A stretch of 64,000 bases of DNA, from the NCBI GenBank assembly GCA_037833965.1, contig AP031358.1, forward strand, positions 21,274,001 through 21,338,000. Reading direction: 5' to 3'. This document shows positions 33,301 through 45,912 of this stretch, piece after piece. The stretch is from Marchantia polymorpha subsp. ruderalis (taxonomy: Eukaryota; Streptophyta; Marchantiopsida; Marchantiales; Marchantiaceae). Made by a program: the position numbers and the translations under genes. Under the pieces are notes generated by a model that was given only the letters and a program-made list of their open reading frames with translations, was not told the DNA's origin and searched no databases. How positions within the stretch are numbered: position 1 is the first letter of the stretch; every line of letters starts with the position of its first letter.

Positions 33301-36300
33301 AGTGAATCACATTCACGTGAGCCGTAAACCATTATCCTGTTTGGCAGTAGAGGTGCTACTCTGCTAACGGAATGGTGTTAGGAAATGCATCTAGGTTTTT
33401 AAACTCTGGCTGACTTTTCTGCCGTACGAGTTTGTATTGGGTTTTGCAGAGGACGATATAATGTGGAGCTTCACATGTCTTTCTTGCGACTTCAAGGACA
33501 AGCCAATGATTTTAAGATCCAGTATAGTAGTGTCGTTCGTCTATTTATACTGCCGAAGGTCGAAATTCAAACCCTGAATGTTTGTTTTTCCTCAAGTTCG
33601 TACGAGCATTGACTCAATCATAGAGATAGTCAGGAGAAGCAAATTTGATGTTTATACTTAAAAGGTTCCTTGGTTGCTGATTAGTAGTATCTTCTGATTT
33701 ATCAACTTATGAACTATCTCTGCTGACTATGAAGCATATGCTTTCCTTCACAAGTTTTAAGCCTGAGAAAGTTGTTCATATATGGGTTTGTGGGTTCATA
33801 GTGCTGTATAGTAGTAGAAATAGCCTTATGTCTTTATAATGACGTGCTTACCTCATCATAAATGTACGTGTGTTCATTTCTTTTGTGTCTGTGTGCTGAA
33901 TTGTGTTGCTTTTTGGCAGTCAAATCAACCTCACACTTTCGTTGTCATCACTTTGGATCCCCCCATCCGTAAGGGTCAAACATTTTATCCGCACATTGTT
34001 TTACAGGTGAGATCTAAGTTTGTTGACTCCTAATTGCAAGTCTAGTCTGACAAGTTTCTACCATGTCAGGCTACAGTTGCTCTTCTCTGCATTCTTTCGG
34101 TTTCTTCCTCTTGTTGTTCTAGATACAAACTATTTAAAATCAGCATCATTTGAGTCGATTTATAACACGTTAGTGGGAATTCTAACAACTTTTGGCCCTA
34201 TCTGACGCACTTGGCTGCTTTGTGTCAACAGTTTCCTTCCGAAGAAATAACCGAGTGCAGTCTCTCGATGAACGAAGACCTTCTGAATACTAAATATAAG
34301 GACCGCTTGGAACCCTCGTACAAGGTATGAAAGTAATTCTGTTGTAACAGATTTTTGGAGTTCACAAGACTATATGATTATAGCTTTTTCTCATGCAACT
34401 TGACTCGCTTTCACAGGACCTTTCACACGACGTCTTCACCCAAATATTGAAAGGATTGTCCGGTGCGAAGGTAACCCGACCTGGGAAGTTCCGCAGTAGT
34501 CAAGATGGATATGCTGTAAGGGCATCTCTGAAGGCGGAGGAAGGCACTTTGTACCCGTTGGAGAAGAGCTTTTTCTTTTTGCCCAAGCCCCCTACTCTTA
34601 TATTGCACGATGAGGTATGTGAACGCACGCACTTTCCGTCCTCTCCCTTGCAGCTCGCAAGGCTAGGCTTTAAGTTTTTAATCCGCATACCTTGGGCCGC
34701 TTCAAAGTATTTTGAGTGTTATTTTTAGCCAATTTCACTTGTCATCCTAGATAATTTCTTAGATCTTAAAAATTGGCGTTATTTCTTTTGACTATTCTCT
34801 CTTACTATCTTACATCACAATCGCTTTTGGTATAGAATTCTTCTGTAAACGTCATTGATTGTTCATGTGAATCTCTTACGCAGATCGAGTATGTCGAATT
34901 TGAGAGACATGGTACGGCCGGAACAAGCAGTATATCATCGCACTATTTTGATCTGCTTATCCGTCTAAAGAGTGAGCAAGAGCATCAATTTCGCAATATC
35001 CAGAGGAACGAATATCACAATCTTTTTGACTTTATCAGGTAATATGAGGTTAGAATGTAATATCATTTTTTCATTAAGATTTCTATTTCAGGCATCAGTG
35101 TTTTCTCCTAACGATACGGTATGAGTTTGATCTCTCGCCTCTTGTAACTTATTCAGAGACTTCTGTACTCGTGAGGACTTCTGGAGTGGTGACGCATACT
35201 TGTCCGTCACTTAGCTGACTTGGTTTTTTGCCTCAGCTCTAAGGGCCTGAAGATCTTGAATCTGGGCGATGTCCAAGGCGCAAGTGGCGTGGCAGCCGCT
35301 TTAGCAGGCTCAGATGACGAAGGTGTAGATCCACATCTAAATCGGATTCGTAGTGCTAGAGGTGAAGGCGGAGGTGACGGTGGTGGTGAAGACAGCGATG
35401 AAGAGGTAAGTGCACCTGACTTTTTAGCATGAACTTTTGTGCTCGAGGTCCCAGTTCAAAGAAAGTTTTGAACAGCTTGAAGTAACTTTCATGGCAATAG
35501 TACGGGAGGGAAGATGTAATAACATAGTTGTATATTACGGCCAGCATCAATTTTAACGACAAATCTTCGAGCTTTGCTCGACCTTATAGATAATATGAGG
35601 CCACACATGAAATACTTGAATTCTGACGTAAACGGCTTGTTCTTCCCTCAGGATGAAGACTTCGTTGCTGAGAAGGATGACGAAGGGTCACCAACGGATG
35701 ACTCTGAAGCTGAGGAACCGGATGCAAGTGATAGTGGTGGGGACGAAGACGCTGAGGAAGACGAAGACGAGGATGAAGTAAGTACCTGTGCTTCGCGTTG
35801 ATCACTTGGAATTTACTTATCACAGTTCGGTAATGTAAGATATGTGACGTGATGTTCTCTTTTATTTATACATATGGCTTTGGCGTGCCCCGTTTCACAG
35901 GATGAAAGACCGGCTAAGAAAGAGCGCAAGAAACGGGAACCAGCTGCTGCTAAGCCTGGAAGAAAGAGAAAGAACAAAGAGGAAGGTGAAGGAGGGAAGA
36001 AGACCAAGAGGAAGAAGAAAGATCCAAACGCTCCAAAGCGCGGTCTGTCAGGGTTCATGTATTTCTCTCTGTCGGAGAGAGAGGTATGTAATGCGATTTT
36101 AGTACATTCATTGATCCCGTTTGGCGGACTCTGACCTTTTGTAGACTTGTGTAAAAAAAAAACAGAAGTTCAAAAATATCCTCTGGAGCCCTTTTTTTCG
36201 TTGTTGTGTTGGATTTATTGATTGATTGTCAACTATTTCTGAAGACATCGCCGATACCCTGCAGAATTTGAAGAAAAGTCAGCCGGGGCTTTCCTTCATT

Positions 36301-36640
36301 GACACAGGAAAGGTTTGTGGAGACAAGTGGAAGAAAATGTCAGGTATAATCTTCATCGGTATTCTGCGGGCAGCACATTTGACCGTTGTAATCATGAGTT
36401 GTTGCATGTTCAAAGTTCTATCTTGACATATCTTCATCTTTCAAGTCAGTCTGTTACTTCAACTGAGAACTACGCTAAAGCTAAGCTGCATGAAATTCTG
36501 GACGCTTGGCAGTGGATGAAAAAGCACCCTATGAAGCGAAAGCACAGGCAGATAAAGAAAGGTACAAGCGGGACATGTTAGAGTTCAACCGTGGAGGTGC
36601 TGGAGGTGGCCCAGCAGAGGATGGATCTGATGATGAGTAG
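30311..36640 (+). CDS. SSRP1: FACT complex subunit SSRP1
   Basis: Sixteen coding exons: 30311-30373, 31610-31795, 32190-32295, 32473-32609, 32724-32807, 33172-33266, 33450-33558, 33920-34006, 34232-34324, 34417-34614, 34884-35038, 35237-35405, 35652-35777, 35901-36083, 36265-36343, 36513-36640. They give 665 residues. SSRP1 pairs with SPT16 in FACT, which loosens and rebuilds nucleosomes for RNA polymerase II and replication. Evidence in order: N-terminal SSRP1 domain ([27 protein letters not shown]), middle double-PH domain from about residue 195 ([59 protein letters not shown]), acidic tract (about 480-536), basic tract, and HMG box starting DPNAPKR at about 577, with [12 protein letters not shown]. 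Unlike yeast Pob3 it carries its own HMG box. All splice phases close. A homologous alternative to exon 6 lies at 33020-33114 and is not counted here. GC-rich sequence 29640-30310 is probably promoter and leader. Confidence 0.95.
30433..30463 (+). repeat. (TTTTTG)n microsatellite in SSRP1 intron 1
   Basis: Five uneven T-rich hexamer units ending in G follow each other shortly after the first coding exon. Confidence 0.85.
30836..30880. repeat. Perfect 20-bp hairpin in SSRP1 intron 1
   Basis: ataacgtatatgatatcttg (30836-30855) is followed by gaata and the exact reverse complement (30861-30880). Confidence 0.95.
33020..33114 (+). other. Alternative exon 6a of SSRP1
   Basis: This 95-nt segment has an AG acceptor before it (ggatcag) and a consensus donor after it (CAAG|GTAAGT). 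It is open in phase 0 and ends in phase 2, exactly like exon 6 (33172-33266). Its translation ([18 protein letters not shown], then [12 protein letters not shown]) aligns without gaps to exon 6 ([18 protein letters not shown], then [12 protein letters not shown]). The spacer between the two is 57 nt. Joining both would add 95 nt and break the frame, so only one can be used per mRNA. Its acceptor has a poorer pyrimidine tract than that of exon 6, so it may be the minor form. It could also be a decaying duplicate. Confidence 0.8.
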
Positions 36641-38014
36641 AGGCGATCAACCTTAAATTGCATTCTCCGTCTTTATGAATCCATCTATAATAAGACCGTG
36701 AGTGTTCTTGTGCTCGAAGACAAATCCAAGCTATCCACATTGAGCTGAGAAGTGCCAAGCAGAACGGAGTAATGAAAGTTCAGTGGAAGCCATACATGGA
36801 GTCCAGTCGTGACTACTTGCTGTTAAACAGCAGAGATCAGTTTGCGACCGAGTAGCACAGAGCCTGATGTTTCAAGGGCAGACAGTTCCGTAATGTACGT
36901 AACCGCTCATCTGGTTGTGGTCAAGGAGACCGCGGCAGGCATACGATGCTGGAAAAGAGCAGGGATTTCTACATACCTATTGTTGTCAGATACGAAGAGC
37001 TTGGAGAGTGGTGAAACAGTCCACTGCTGTAGTCGGCAACTGGAGATATTTAACTTAGGGGAGAGGTTCAGTTCATTTATTTGGCCCGGGGAGTTCTCAT
37101 ATCATAGACTTGACCCCGATTCCCAGTTAAGCTCTTGGTGGTCGTATAGCTCCGAGTGGACCACCGATACTGCTTTTCCAACGGGCGCGTTCATGGGGTT
37201 AAACACGGAAAGAGAGTACGCACTAGTGGTTGAAATGGTGGAATTCCATATTTGTAACACCACAGCGTTGTATATTTTGAGGCAATTTTGGTTCATGTGA
37301 ATCTTTCCCAAGACCATGGAACAGCGTGAGGCTTTTTTGCTCTATGCATCTGAACTGGCATTTACAAAAACCCACATGATCCAACTCGTCTTGTTTTTAG
37401 CGCATGTGTAGTGTTGATGTGCATGCTTTGACCGCTCGTGGTAGAAATTAGTCAAATGAGATGCCCAAGAGTCAGATGAGATTACGGGTCGTGTGTGTAC
37501 ATGCTGCTGTGAGAGGGAGGGTGCGTAATCCAATTTCGAGCATTCACCAGGTGAGACAAATGTGGAGCTCAAATGCATGTACAGCAGACCTTTTACACTT
37601 TATTGCTTCCATTGAAGAATTCGAGGGTCAGAGCTTCTTAAACCGAGGAAAAGTGGAAAGTACAGCAGCTCGGAGACATGAAGTCTGAGTATCATCTGCA
37701 TGCTCCTTATTTCAGCTACACTACCCCAATTGAGAGTTAACTTGAGATCTAGTTGATACTCAATCCTCGCAACGATCCGTCTTGTAGCTGGGGTCTACAT
37801 TAAGTGGATCCCACCCATGTCCGACAAGGTCGTCTCCAGATGTGATTGCAAAGTAGGAGTATGCACATACTAAAAATGTGGATATGTACTTCGTGCATGA
37901 GATAAGATTCTGAAATCTCTTAAGAGTGCCCCAATATCAACATATGTTGGCACTGATATAGTACCAACAACGTCATTACTATCTGATAATTTTCTATCTC
38001 TTTCAAAGCAGATG
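36641..38014. other. SSRP1 3' end and spacer
   Basis: This contains the SSRP1 3'-UTR, with a possible poly(A) signal aataag near 36690. A frame at 36842-37300 has no ATG start and no family features, and I do not call it a gene. Confidence 0.5.
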
Positions 38015-39361
38015 TCATCTCCTTATGACGTAGTTTCTAGCAGGTCCATGTCCAAAACAAGGGCTCCCATCGAACTTCAAGAAGGGAATAGGCTCCAGCA
38101 CGCCTCTCGGTGCCTTGGTGCCGAGGCTCTTGCTGTAAGGAAGCCCACAATGTTTTGGAAGTAAGTCCACCTTCTTAGGCCTTGACTTTTTGCTGCTGGG
38201 TTTCTTGATGACTAGTTGCTTACTCCTTTTCTCCTCGAGTCTGTCGTAAAGATAAGTCATGCCCTCATGGCCGTCGGCGCAGAGTGGTAAATTTTTTCTT
38301 GCATAACCGGGCTCTCCCTTTTCTTTAGTGCTGTTGTCCCGGAGACAATGAGCGAGATCCCGTCTTCCTTCGTAACTCCCTAGAGAATCAAGTTCATCCG
38401 AAGTCCCAATAGATTCTGCATCATCGACCAGAGTTGCCAAAGCAGATGCTTTTTGGATCAGTTTCTGCAGGTCGTCCTCCAACGTCGTGCATTGACGCTC
38501 TTCCTGATATCGTTTGTGTCTAGCCTCTTGAGCCTCTCTTCTACTCTCCTGTTCTTGCTCTTGTTGGGATCTTTCTCCTATGTGATGTTGATCCTGCTGA
38601 TTATCATTGAATGTTTCTTCCCCAGCACTGCCTGCTTGAGTTCTTGCTGGTGGAGTGGAGTTTGCATTTTCTTCCTTGCTGTGAGCACAATTTTCTGCTC
38701 CGTCTCTAAAGGCTCCTCCGTTAAATGCCAACTCCCTGGACATTCTCATAACTTCTTCAACCCGCTGCCTCTGGCTTTCAAGCTTCACTTGGTCGTTGAT
38801 TGTCACTTTCATCATCTCCTCTTTGCTTCTCCTGTTGTTCTCCTCTCGTCTCCAACGACCCATCTCTTCATCTATTCTCCTCTGTTCTTCCTGGTCCCTC
38901 TGCTCTTCGGCTAGCTTCTTTTTGTGTTCTCGTCTCATCTTTTCCTCTTCACGCAGCTTTGCTGTTTCTTCTTGCTTCTTCCTCAACATTTCTTTCTTCC
39001 GTCTCTCATTCTCCTGAAATTTCCGATCCCTTTCCTCCTTCAGTTTCTCTTGGGTTTTTCTAAATTCTTCCATTTTTTGCCGGTGTAGCTCTCTAAGCCT
39101 CTTCTCCTCCATTTGCTTCTGTTTCTTCTCCTCCTCTTGAGTACCCATGGTTTCTTCTAGCTTTTGTCTTTGTAATTCTCTTAATCTCCTCTCCTCGCCA
39201 ATCTTCTTTTGATTCATTCTTAATGTCTTTTGGTTCCATATTTTCATAGCCTCCTGCTTCCTCTTCTCCTCCTGTTTCTTCAGTTCTTTCTCGTGCCTCG
39301 TTATCATTGCGATGAACAAGGTTGTCTGAGATCTGGGCTGCCGCACTGATGCCGAAACCAT
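38015..39361 (-). CDS. Glu/Arg/Lys-rich coiled-coil protein, unrecognised
   Basis: A single uninterrupted frame of 448 residues. Residues 20-240 are almost entirely charged heptad-like sequence (repeats such as RRLRELQRQKLEE, KRLRELHRQKMEE and KLREEEKMRREHKKK), predicting a long continuous alpha-helical coiled coil or single alpha helix. Residues 240-300 are polar and Gln/Glu-rich. Then come a short helix with acidic residues (LEDDLQKLIQKASALATLVDD) and a basic tail (KKPSSKKSRPKK) ending in a Gly/Pro-rich segment (APRGVLEP, SPCFGHGPARNY). I know no domain with this arrangement. The length without stops and the non-repetitive C terminus argue for a real protein. It may be a structural or cytoskeletal scaffold, but that is a guess. 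The ATG at 39361 is the first in frame. An upstream exon cannot be excluded. Confidence 0.55.
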   Translation of the reverse strand: MVSASVRQPRSQTTLFIAMITRHEKELKKQEEKRKQEAMKIWNQKTLRMNQKKIGEERRLRELQRQKLEETMGTQEEEKKQKQMEEKRLRELHRQKMEEFRKTQEKLKEERDRKFQENERRKKEMLRKKQEETAKLREEEKMRREHKKKLAEEQRDQEEQRRIDEEMGRWRREENNRRSKEEMMKVTINDQVKLESQRQRVEEVMRMSRELAFNGGAFRDGAENCAHSKEENANSTPPARTQAGSAGEETFNDNQQDQHHIGERSQQEQEQESRREAQEARHKRYQEERQCTTLEDDLQKLIQKASALATLVDDAESIGTSDELDSLGSYEGRRDLAHCLRDNSTKEKGEPGYARKNLPLCADGHEGMTYLYDRLEEKRSKQLVIKKPSSKKSRPKKVDLLPKHCGLPYSKSLGTKAPRGVLEPIPFLKFDGSPCFGHGPARNYVIRR

Positions 39362-42300
39362 GAACTAAGGTCATTCCAACCCTCTAGGTTCTAAAATTAA
39401 TCTGTCATACGATGTCATCCTCGGCTTACGGTTTATCATCCTGTTCCTGGTGATGGGACGATATGGAAGTATGCTGTCCACCGACAATGCCTCACGAGGC
39501 AGTCAATCATAATCTAGGTTGGGTTTAACAACCCAGGAGAGTCAGGTCAACCCCAAACAAGCTCTCCATATCACGCTGCTCCATGACACCTTCATGCTTC
39601 CGAGAGACAGTCCAGTATATAGAGGCATGTTAATGATCGTCCATAGAGTCCCTCTTCAACAGCAGCCTGCGTATTCATTAGAAACAAAGAGTAAATTTTT
39701 ACAAAGGAATTGGTGGATATGTATGTCTCGAAAGCTCACACAGATTTCGAGATTCCGTGTGAGCTAGTGTTGTTCTGCTGTCCTGAAATGGCATGTGGTC
39801 TGAATACTCAGAATTCGTAATCAATGAGTGCATTAGAGTCTGTCATTCATTTCAACGAATCGCTCCATCGTTGGATCAAGCAATTTCCTCACATCAATAT
39901 TCTCACGAGTTTGCTGAATCATGACACGGTTATATCTAGGAATGGAGATAAGCAGGTCTTGTTTGATTACTGATAGCACATCTACAACGAATCGCTAAGA
40001 CATATCTAAACCTTGACATACTCTCTATAACAGGTCGTTAGTTCACCATGTGACACAATCAGTCTGAAGCAGCCGTAATGTCCGTGAGATTCACGTTGTA
40101 TCAAGTCTGAAGTGCATCTAGCTGGTGGTCAATAGCGATGTTTTGTATCGAATTTTTTCATGTACCGGAATCATTGGGAAACTCGGCCGCACGTCCCGCA
40201 CGGTCTTCACATTAGAGAAGGCCGGAGCCTTGCGAAAGTACTGCTTTGAACAATGCATCGACTCCTTAACGTGATCATCACCATGACAGCTTACGAGTGA
40301 GCATATCTCCAATGCACAGAAACTTGGCGCAGCTGCAGGCTGAACTAATGCTACGCTTGCTGCAGCAGGTGGTCCAGTTCATCAAATGCTTCTTAGAGGA
40401 AGCCTAGAGTTCGCTTATTTGGATCTCTGAATGAAAATCTGCTGGGTTTGCAAAGTTTGAACTCTTTTCCAGATCCAATATAAAACCCCGCCAGTTCTCA
40501 TCTCTGACGCTGAACTATCAACAGGAACCACTGCGGCAATTTATTTTGACAGGATTGCTGTTATTATCAAGAGCAGAGAGGTGCCTAGCGAAATTGCTGT
40601 TCACAGTTCTTCGAGGTAGATGACAATTTTGTGTGATGCGCTCGTCGACTATGTCTTCGAACTCATTCAACACGGTCTCCGCGTCTTCGGTTTGAAGATG
40701 AAGAATGTGGAGAAGCGGTGGAGCTCGAGCGACACAGCTAGAGAAAGGAAAAAAGGGTTGCTGCACACAATCGAGAACCTTGTGGGCATTTTGAATGAAC
40801 AAGGCGAAAACAGCTTCTCGCTCCCTCTGTCTCCCCGCCTCCGTATCCCCATCCCCGAACATGGCCCATGCACAACTTGCAAGAGATCAATCACGACAAG
40901 CACTCAAAACCCTATAGACCACAACGAATCAAACACGAAAAAATTCTCCACGCCATCAGCCCCAAACAACGGTGACGCGATCAGAAAACAAACATCGCAG
41001 CCTGTAAAATCTCCCAATCCTCCCTTCTAGGCTCCCGTCACATCCACCCTCGTCCATGCCAAGCCAAGCCAATCCAAGTCAACCGAATCGAATCGAATAA
41101 AATAAATCCAATTTTCTTAAAACGTCCCAGGAAAAAACAACCCTCATGCCCTTCATCCCATCCCTTCCCCAAATTTCCCAATTCCGATACTCTCCGCGAA
41201 TCCTGTCCTTCAAACTCTCGCAATCGGAGCACAGACACACAGAGAGCACGAAGACGAGGAGGAAGTTGGACGGCGCACGTCACATACTCCGAGGAGGAGG
41301 GGGAGATCTTCAACCGGTCGCTGCCAAAGGGACGAAATGGAGTTCGGTCGTCGTCACGAGAACGCTTTCAGGAGCACGAGGCCCAGGAGACGAAGCGGAC
41401 ACTGAAGCCCCGAACCTGCCCCCTGCGCCATACGTACGAGCTACAACTTTACTGTACAGTGTACGCGTCATATATACGTCTATTTATGTAAAATACATAC
41501 ACTGGCAGTGACGTAGGTGTCGCTCGTGGGCCGCGGGGGCTTTACAGTACTGGACTCTGGACGGTGGGCTACCGCCGTCATTCTCTCCCGCCGACGGTCA
41601 ACGACTGGAGATCGGTCGCACAAAGCCACTGTCGTGATTTGGTTTACTAGCCCCTACTTTCCCATTTCGTTTTCTTGTTTGTAATTGCTCTGCTCGTCGG
41701 GGTTTTGGCATCGATTTTTTATTCACTCGGCTATCCTTTTATTTTTGATTTCATCGTTTGATTAACATTTGCCTTTACTTTTTCTTCCTAATTTTTTATT
41801 TTCTTATTGGCACCCTTTCTTCATCAAAAATTCTAGGTGATACCAGTCAAATTCATCCATATTCTTTGTTATATTCTTTGTTCGCCCGGCGATTTTGATT
41901 TTCTTGTGTGTCGGGGTGAAACGCGAAAATATCACTTTTCTTGAGTTATATTTATCTCCCTGGCCTTCCTTTGACAGAATCACCGAAGAAAAAAAGCGAA
42001 GAGAGTTCACGAGCGACGAAAGCGGGATAGGTCAAAGTATTTCTTGTGTCATCGGTATAGACAAAAATAATAATGCTTGCTTTTGAATATCGACACAATC
42101 CAATTATGTGGGCTTTGCAGGGCTATGTCTTTCTCAGTGCGCTTGCAAACTAATAAAATCTTTAGTCAGTGTGTTGTTCCACGAAGCTCTGGCTTTCTTC
42201 TCTCGGAGTGCTAATTGGTCAATGACCTCTTGATGAGGTAGTCTATGATTCCTTTCACCTCTGTAGTTTACTACACGTACTAAATGATTTTTTGACAGGC

Positions 42301-43560
42301 CAAACCAGATGTGAAGGTCAAGCTCTAAAAATCGTTTCAAATCAAGCTTGAACTCACTTAAGTTGTCTACGTCTGCATATCCAATCATGTCGGCAACCTT
42401 TTCTTACAGGATCCAAACCCCCTGCAGTGCATGCTTATGGTTCAAGAATTACATGATTTTTATTAAGATAAATGTAATTAAAATGGTGGATGACTGTTCC
42501 AATAACCAATGAATTTATAAAGCCCAGTGCTTCGGAAGATCCAAAAGCGTGAGGTCGGGAAATTATTATATTGGAGAAAATGTTTCATCATGTACGCTCA
42601 GCAAACTTCATTTCAGATTAGTCTCTTCAGCTTTGAAGATCGTATACATTTAGCTAGTTCCTATGCAGAGTAGGATCCTAAGAGACCAATGGTGCACGTA
42701 CTACTACCCCAGATAAACATGTACGATAAGAGTGGAATGGACACGCCGTTCTAAATTTAGGCGTCATATTGTAATGACAATGACTTGTGGCAATATATGC
42801 ATTGGAGAACAATGATGAAACTTCGTTAAAAAATTTGCATGAGGAAAATATTTGCGACCATCTTATACAAACCTCAACAATATTCTTTGCCAGAAAAGAT
42901 TACTCCTCCTTGAGACTTGAGTCATATACCTAACTAATTTTATTTTTTGCTTTCATCTGCTTCTACTAATCAATATATACATATATTTGATTGAATATCA
43001 CTTTATTTGACAAAGTTAAGTTTCTTCTCGGCGACTAAATTTATGTAAAGAGAATATTTAACATTCATTGAGGTCGAATGGAGACACGGTAAAATGGCAA
43101 TAAGGATGGGACCTCGTGGTGAGGGCGAATGCAATAGGCGCGAAGGCGCAATTGATCGGGATCGTGTAAATTCATGCAACGCTCGTCGTCGATATAAAAT
43201 CCGAGGAGAGCGAAAGTTGCGGAATTGCGTCCCAAATGGGTCGAGAGCTTGCCTGCTCGACAGGTGGTGCGACGAGAGTCGCGATGGCCACCGTTCCTGA
43301 CGGTGCAACCGACGCAGCAAGCGGATAAGCACGGAAGATTCTCTGACGCTCCGTCGCGCGATGGACTGTGCTGATGTGGCCGTCGGCCTGCGGCGAAGCT
43401 TTTAGCGAACGCGAAAGCTTGCGACCGAAGAAAAGCGTGGAAGGGAGGGAGGGCTCGAGGTCGCGGTCGAGGTCGTGGTCGTGGAATTGGGTCCAGAAAT
43501 TTCTAGAAATCGAGGCTCGAGGAATCGAAATTGGCCTGCGCTCTCTCGCGGTCGGCAGTC
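39362..43560. other. Spacer with GC-rich block, no confident gene
   Basis: Overlapping frames exist at 40518-40862 (-), 40620-41030 (+) and 41038-41511 (both strands), in a CpG-rich stretch that looks like promoter or leader DNA. None shows a family motif. A minus-strand frame at 42134-42388 (starting MIGYADVDNL) is also unrecognised. A GTAC cluster lies at 41428-41466. Confidence 0.45.
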
Positions 43561-43569
43561 CGCTTGTAC

Positions 43570-43576
43570 TATAAAG
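43570..43576 (+). promoter_or_regulatory. TATA box of the DNL zinc-ribbon gene
   Basis: tataaag, preceded by GC-rich promoter DNA, lies 171 bp before the ATG at 43741. That spacing fits a short unspliced leader. Confidence 0.55.
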
Positions 43577-43740
43577 GTTGAAGTCTGCTTCTTGTTCTCG
43601 AGGGTTCCGTCTCTAGGCCGATCGCGGGTGCTGTCCATTCTTCTCTCGAGGCAATTTCACCGATTTGGGCTTCCTGTTGTTTGGACATTGGAGCGCGTGC
43701 CGCTTGCCACTCCAATTGGGCGATTTCCCAGCGGTTTGCG

Positions 43741-45912
43741 ATGGCCAACGTGATGGCTTTGCAGTCGTGTGCGACGGCGTCGTCTTTGGCAGCACCTTCT
43801 TCTGTCCAGCGCTTGTACACTGCACCTTCTTCTTCTTCTTCGTCCTCGTCCGCTGGTCCCCTTAAGGCTCCCCTAAACGCGGGGAAGTTCGTCGTTCAAT
43901 CGCAGTATAGGGAGAACGGACCCAATTACTTTCTCTTCTCGAAGTCGCCGAATTCGGTGCCGGTTGTGAGAGCTGCGAGGGACTCGTTCGATTGGATGGA
44001 CGACTCCTCCGTTTCAAACGGTCCGTCAGCTCTGATTATTTATTTGATTTCTCTTCTTCCCTTGCATTGTCTCCTTACGCTCATTTCATCACTTAGCAGC
44101 CGATTGCATTATGCCCTGTTTTAATTTTATACGGCTTCATGTTCAGGTACCGAAATAAAGGACGATGCGATGGTTCCGATTTCATGGGAGGCGAATTCTG
44201 AGAAGCAATTGGAGGGGATTGTTCCGGCGGAGAGGACTACTTTTCTTACCTTATCTAAGGTTAGGCTCTACTCAACCCTCCAAAGTCGCGTATGTCGCGC
44301 AATTGTAACCGCCGTATGTGAGTTCGGTCTTCTTTTCAGCCGTGCATATTTGAGAAAATTGAGAAGATTTTGCCCATCAGGCTCTTTATCGCCTTTAATA
44401 GGAAATCATTGGTGCCGAATACAAACTTAAGGGTCTCAAATGCCGTCTTTACATTTTGGATACCTGGGTGTTGCGGATGTGCTGGGCCTGAGTCTTAACC
44501 TCCAAACAGACACTTCGATAGTAACAGATTCTAACATGGTGTCAAATTGAACACTCCGGTTAAATTCCATCGTAGTTTCATCCGTACGGCTCATCGGAAA
44601 GTTAAGTATTGAACACGTCGGAATTTGATCTGTTTTTTTTATCACGAAGTTGACTTCATCCATATTGGGACTGTTTACTGACTTGCATTCTTCACATAGT
44701 ATTTTGTTGTAAATATCACAATCGTAAGTTGGAAATATGTGCCAGCATCCTCATTGATTCGGATGTTTCCTGGATTGTTTACGCAATCCAGGAACGGACA
44801 TACCGTGATACACAAATATGTGTTGCTAAACAAGTGCAGTAAGAGTCTGCCCCCTGTATTATAAAACAGCCTTACTTTCATATCGTATAAGTTTGTTGCA
44901 CTATGTATGATATCTAGATGTCAGTCTGAAGATGGTATATTTGAGGGTATTTTGCCAAGTCGTTTGAGCCCCTTTGCTTTCCTCGTATGTATCTTGAGCC
45001 AGTTTATCAGGTTGTATCTACTGTAGTACATCACTTAGGAGGATGTGAATACAACGCCGTCTGTTGTGGTTATTCAACATGCTGGTAGTGGATGAATGGA
45101 TATAAAGTTATCAGTGAGATTTTGTTGCTTTCGAGTGTAATTTTTGTGAACTTGGAGTAAATATAGGTCCTCGACAGAAGCTGAGTTGACTTGGAAAGTT
45201 ACAAGAAGGTATATGTCAAGCTGAACAATTTGAAATATCTGGAAATACGATGTAGGATATGGCGATGGGATTAGTGCTGCAAGCAGCTACAGCTACCGGC
45301 TGGACAACCGGCTCCGGGTTGGAAGGTCCAGCAGTATCAAAAGAGGAGAGTGCAGCTGAGGAGGAGAAATCAAAGTTTCCATATTTGAGCAAGTCACCGA
45401 GGAGAAAAATGAGAGTGGCTTTTACCTGCAACGTGTGCGGTGAGCGGACGACTCGAGCCATCAACCCTCATGCCTACTCCGACGGGACCGTGTTCGTGCA
45501 GGTAAGATCTCCCTGCGCATGTATCATGTAGTCTTATTGTGAAACAAGCATCTCCGTGATAATCATGTCAAATGTGCTGAGTCTGTGTTGATTCACAGCA
45601 ATTTTTAAAAATTTTGGCAAGTCTGGAAGCGAGAGAAATTTATGTTGTCCGTTCAACTTTTGTGGCCCTTTGTTATGAAGCACCAACCCTTCCTGTAGAA
45701 GCATGTTATCTTCTACTGATACATTCGAGTGATTGTTATTGCAGTGTAAAGGTTGTGATGTGTTTCACAAACTTGTGGACAATTTGAACCTTTTTCACGA
45801 GATGAATGGCAAAATCTACCGGGGTTATGATACCCCCTGGTATGCCAATGACCAGCCATACGATTTTTTCAATGGGCAGTACTCCATCGATGATCATTTT
45901 CCTGGATTGTAG
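43741..45912 (+). CDS. DNL-type zinc-ribbon protein, Hsp70-escort (HEP/ZR) family
   Basis: Four exons: 43741-44020, 44147-44259, 45256-45501, 45745-45912. They give 268 residues. DNL zinc fingers keep organellar Hsp70 soluble and active and help protein import. The zinc ribbon is formed by CNVC (Cys189, Cys192) and CKGC (Cys214, Cys217), split by an intron exactly before the second CxxC. It is followed by the signature LVDNLNLF, which holds the eponymous Asp-Asn-Leu. The N terminus (Ser-rich run after [11 protein letters not shown], many Ser/Ala, few acidic residues) looks like a chloroplast transit peptide. Residues 90-185 are poorly conserved linker. The C-terminal YANDQPYDFFNGQYSIDDHF extends past the minimal domain, as in plant plastid members. 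Intron 2 is about 1 kb and holds an 11-bp perfect hairpin (44767-44794). Confidence 0.9.
44767..44794. repeat. Perfect 11-bp hairpin in intron 2
   Basis: ttcctggattg (44767-44777), loop tttacg, then the exact reverse complement (44784-44794). Confidence 0.9.

Noticed and set aside
36842..37300. 152-codon plus-strand frame after SSRP1
   Set aside because: It has no ATG at its start, no family feature, and lies where the SSRP1 3' region and spacer are expected.
40518..41511. Overlapping ORFs on both strands in a CpG-rich stretch
   Set aside because: Neither strand shows domains or clear splice-linked exons. Composition explains the open frames.
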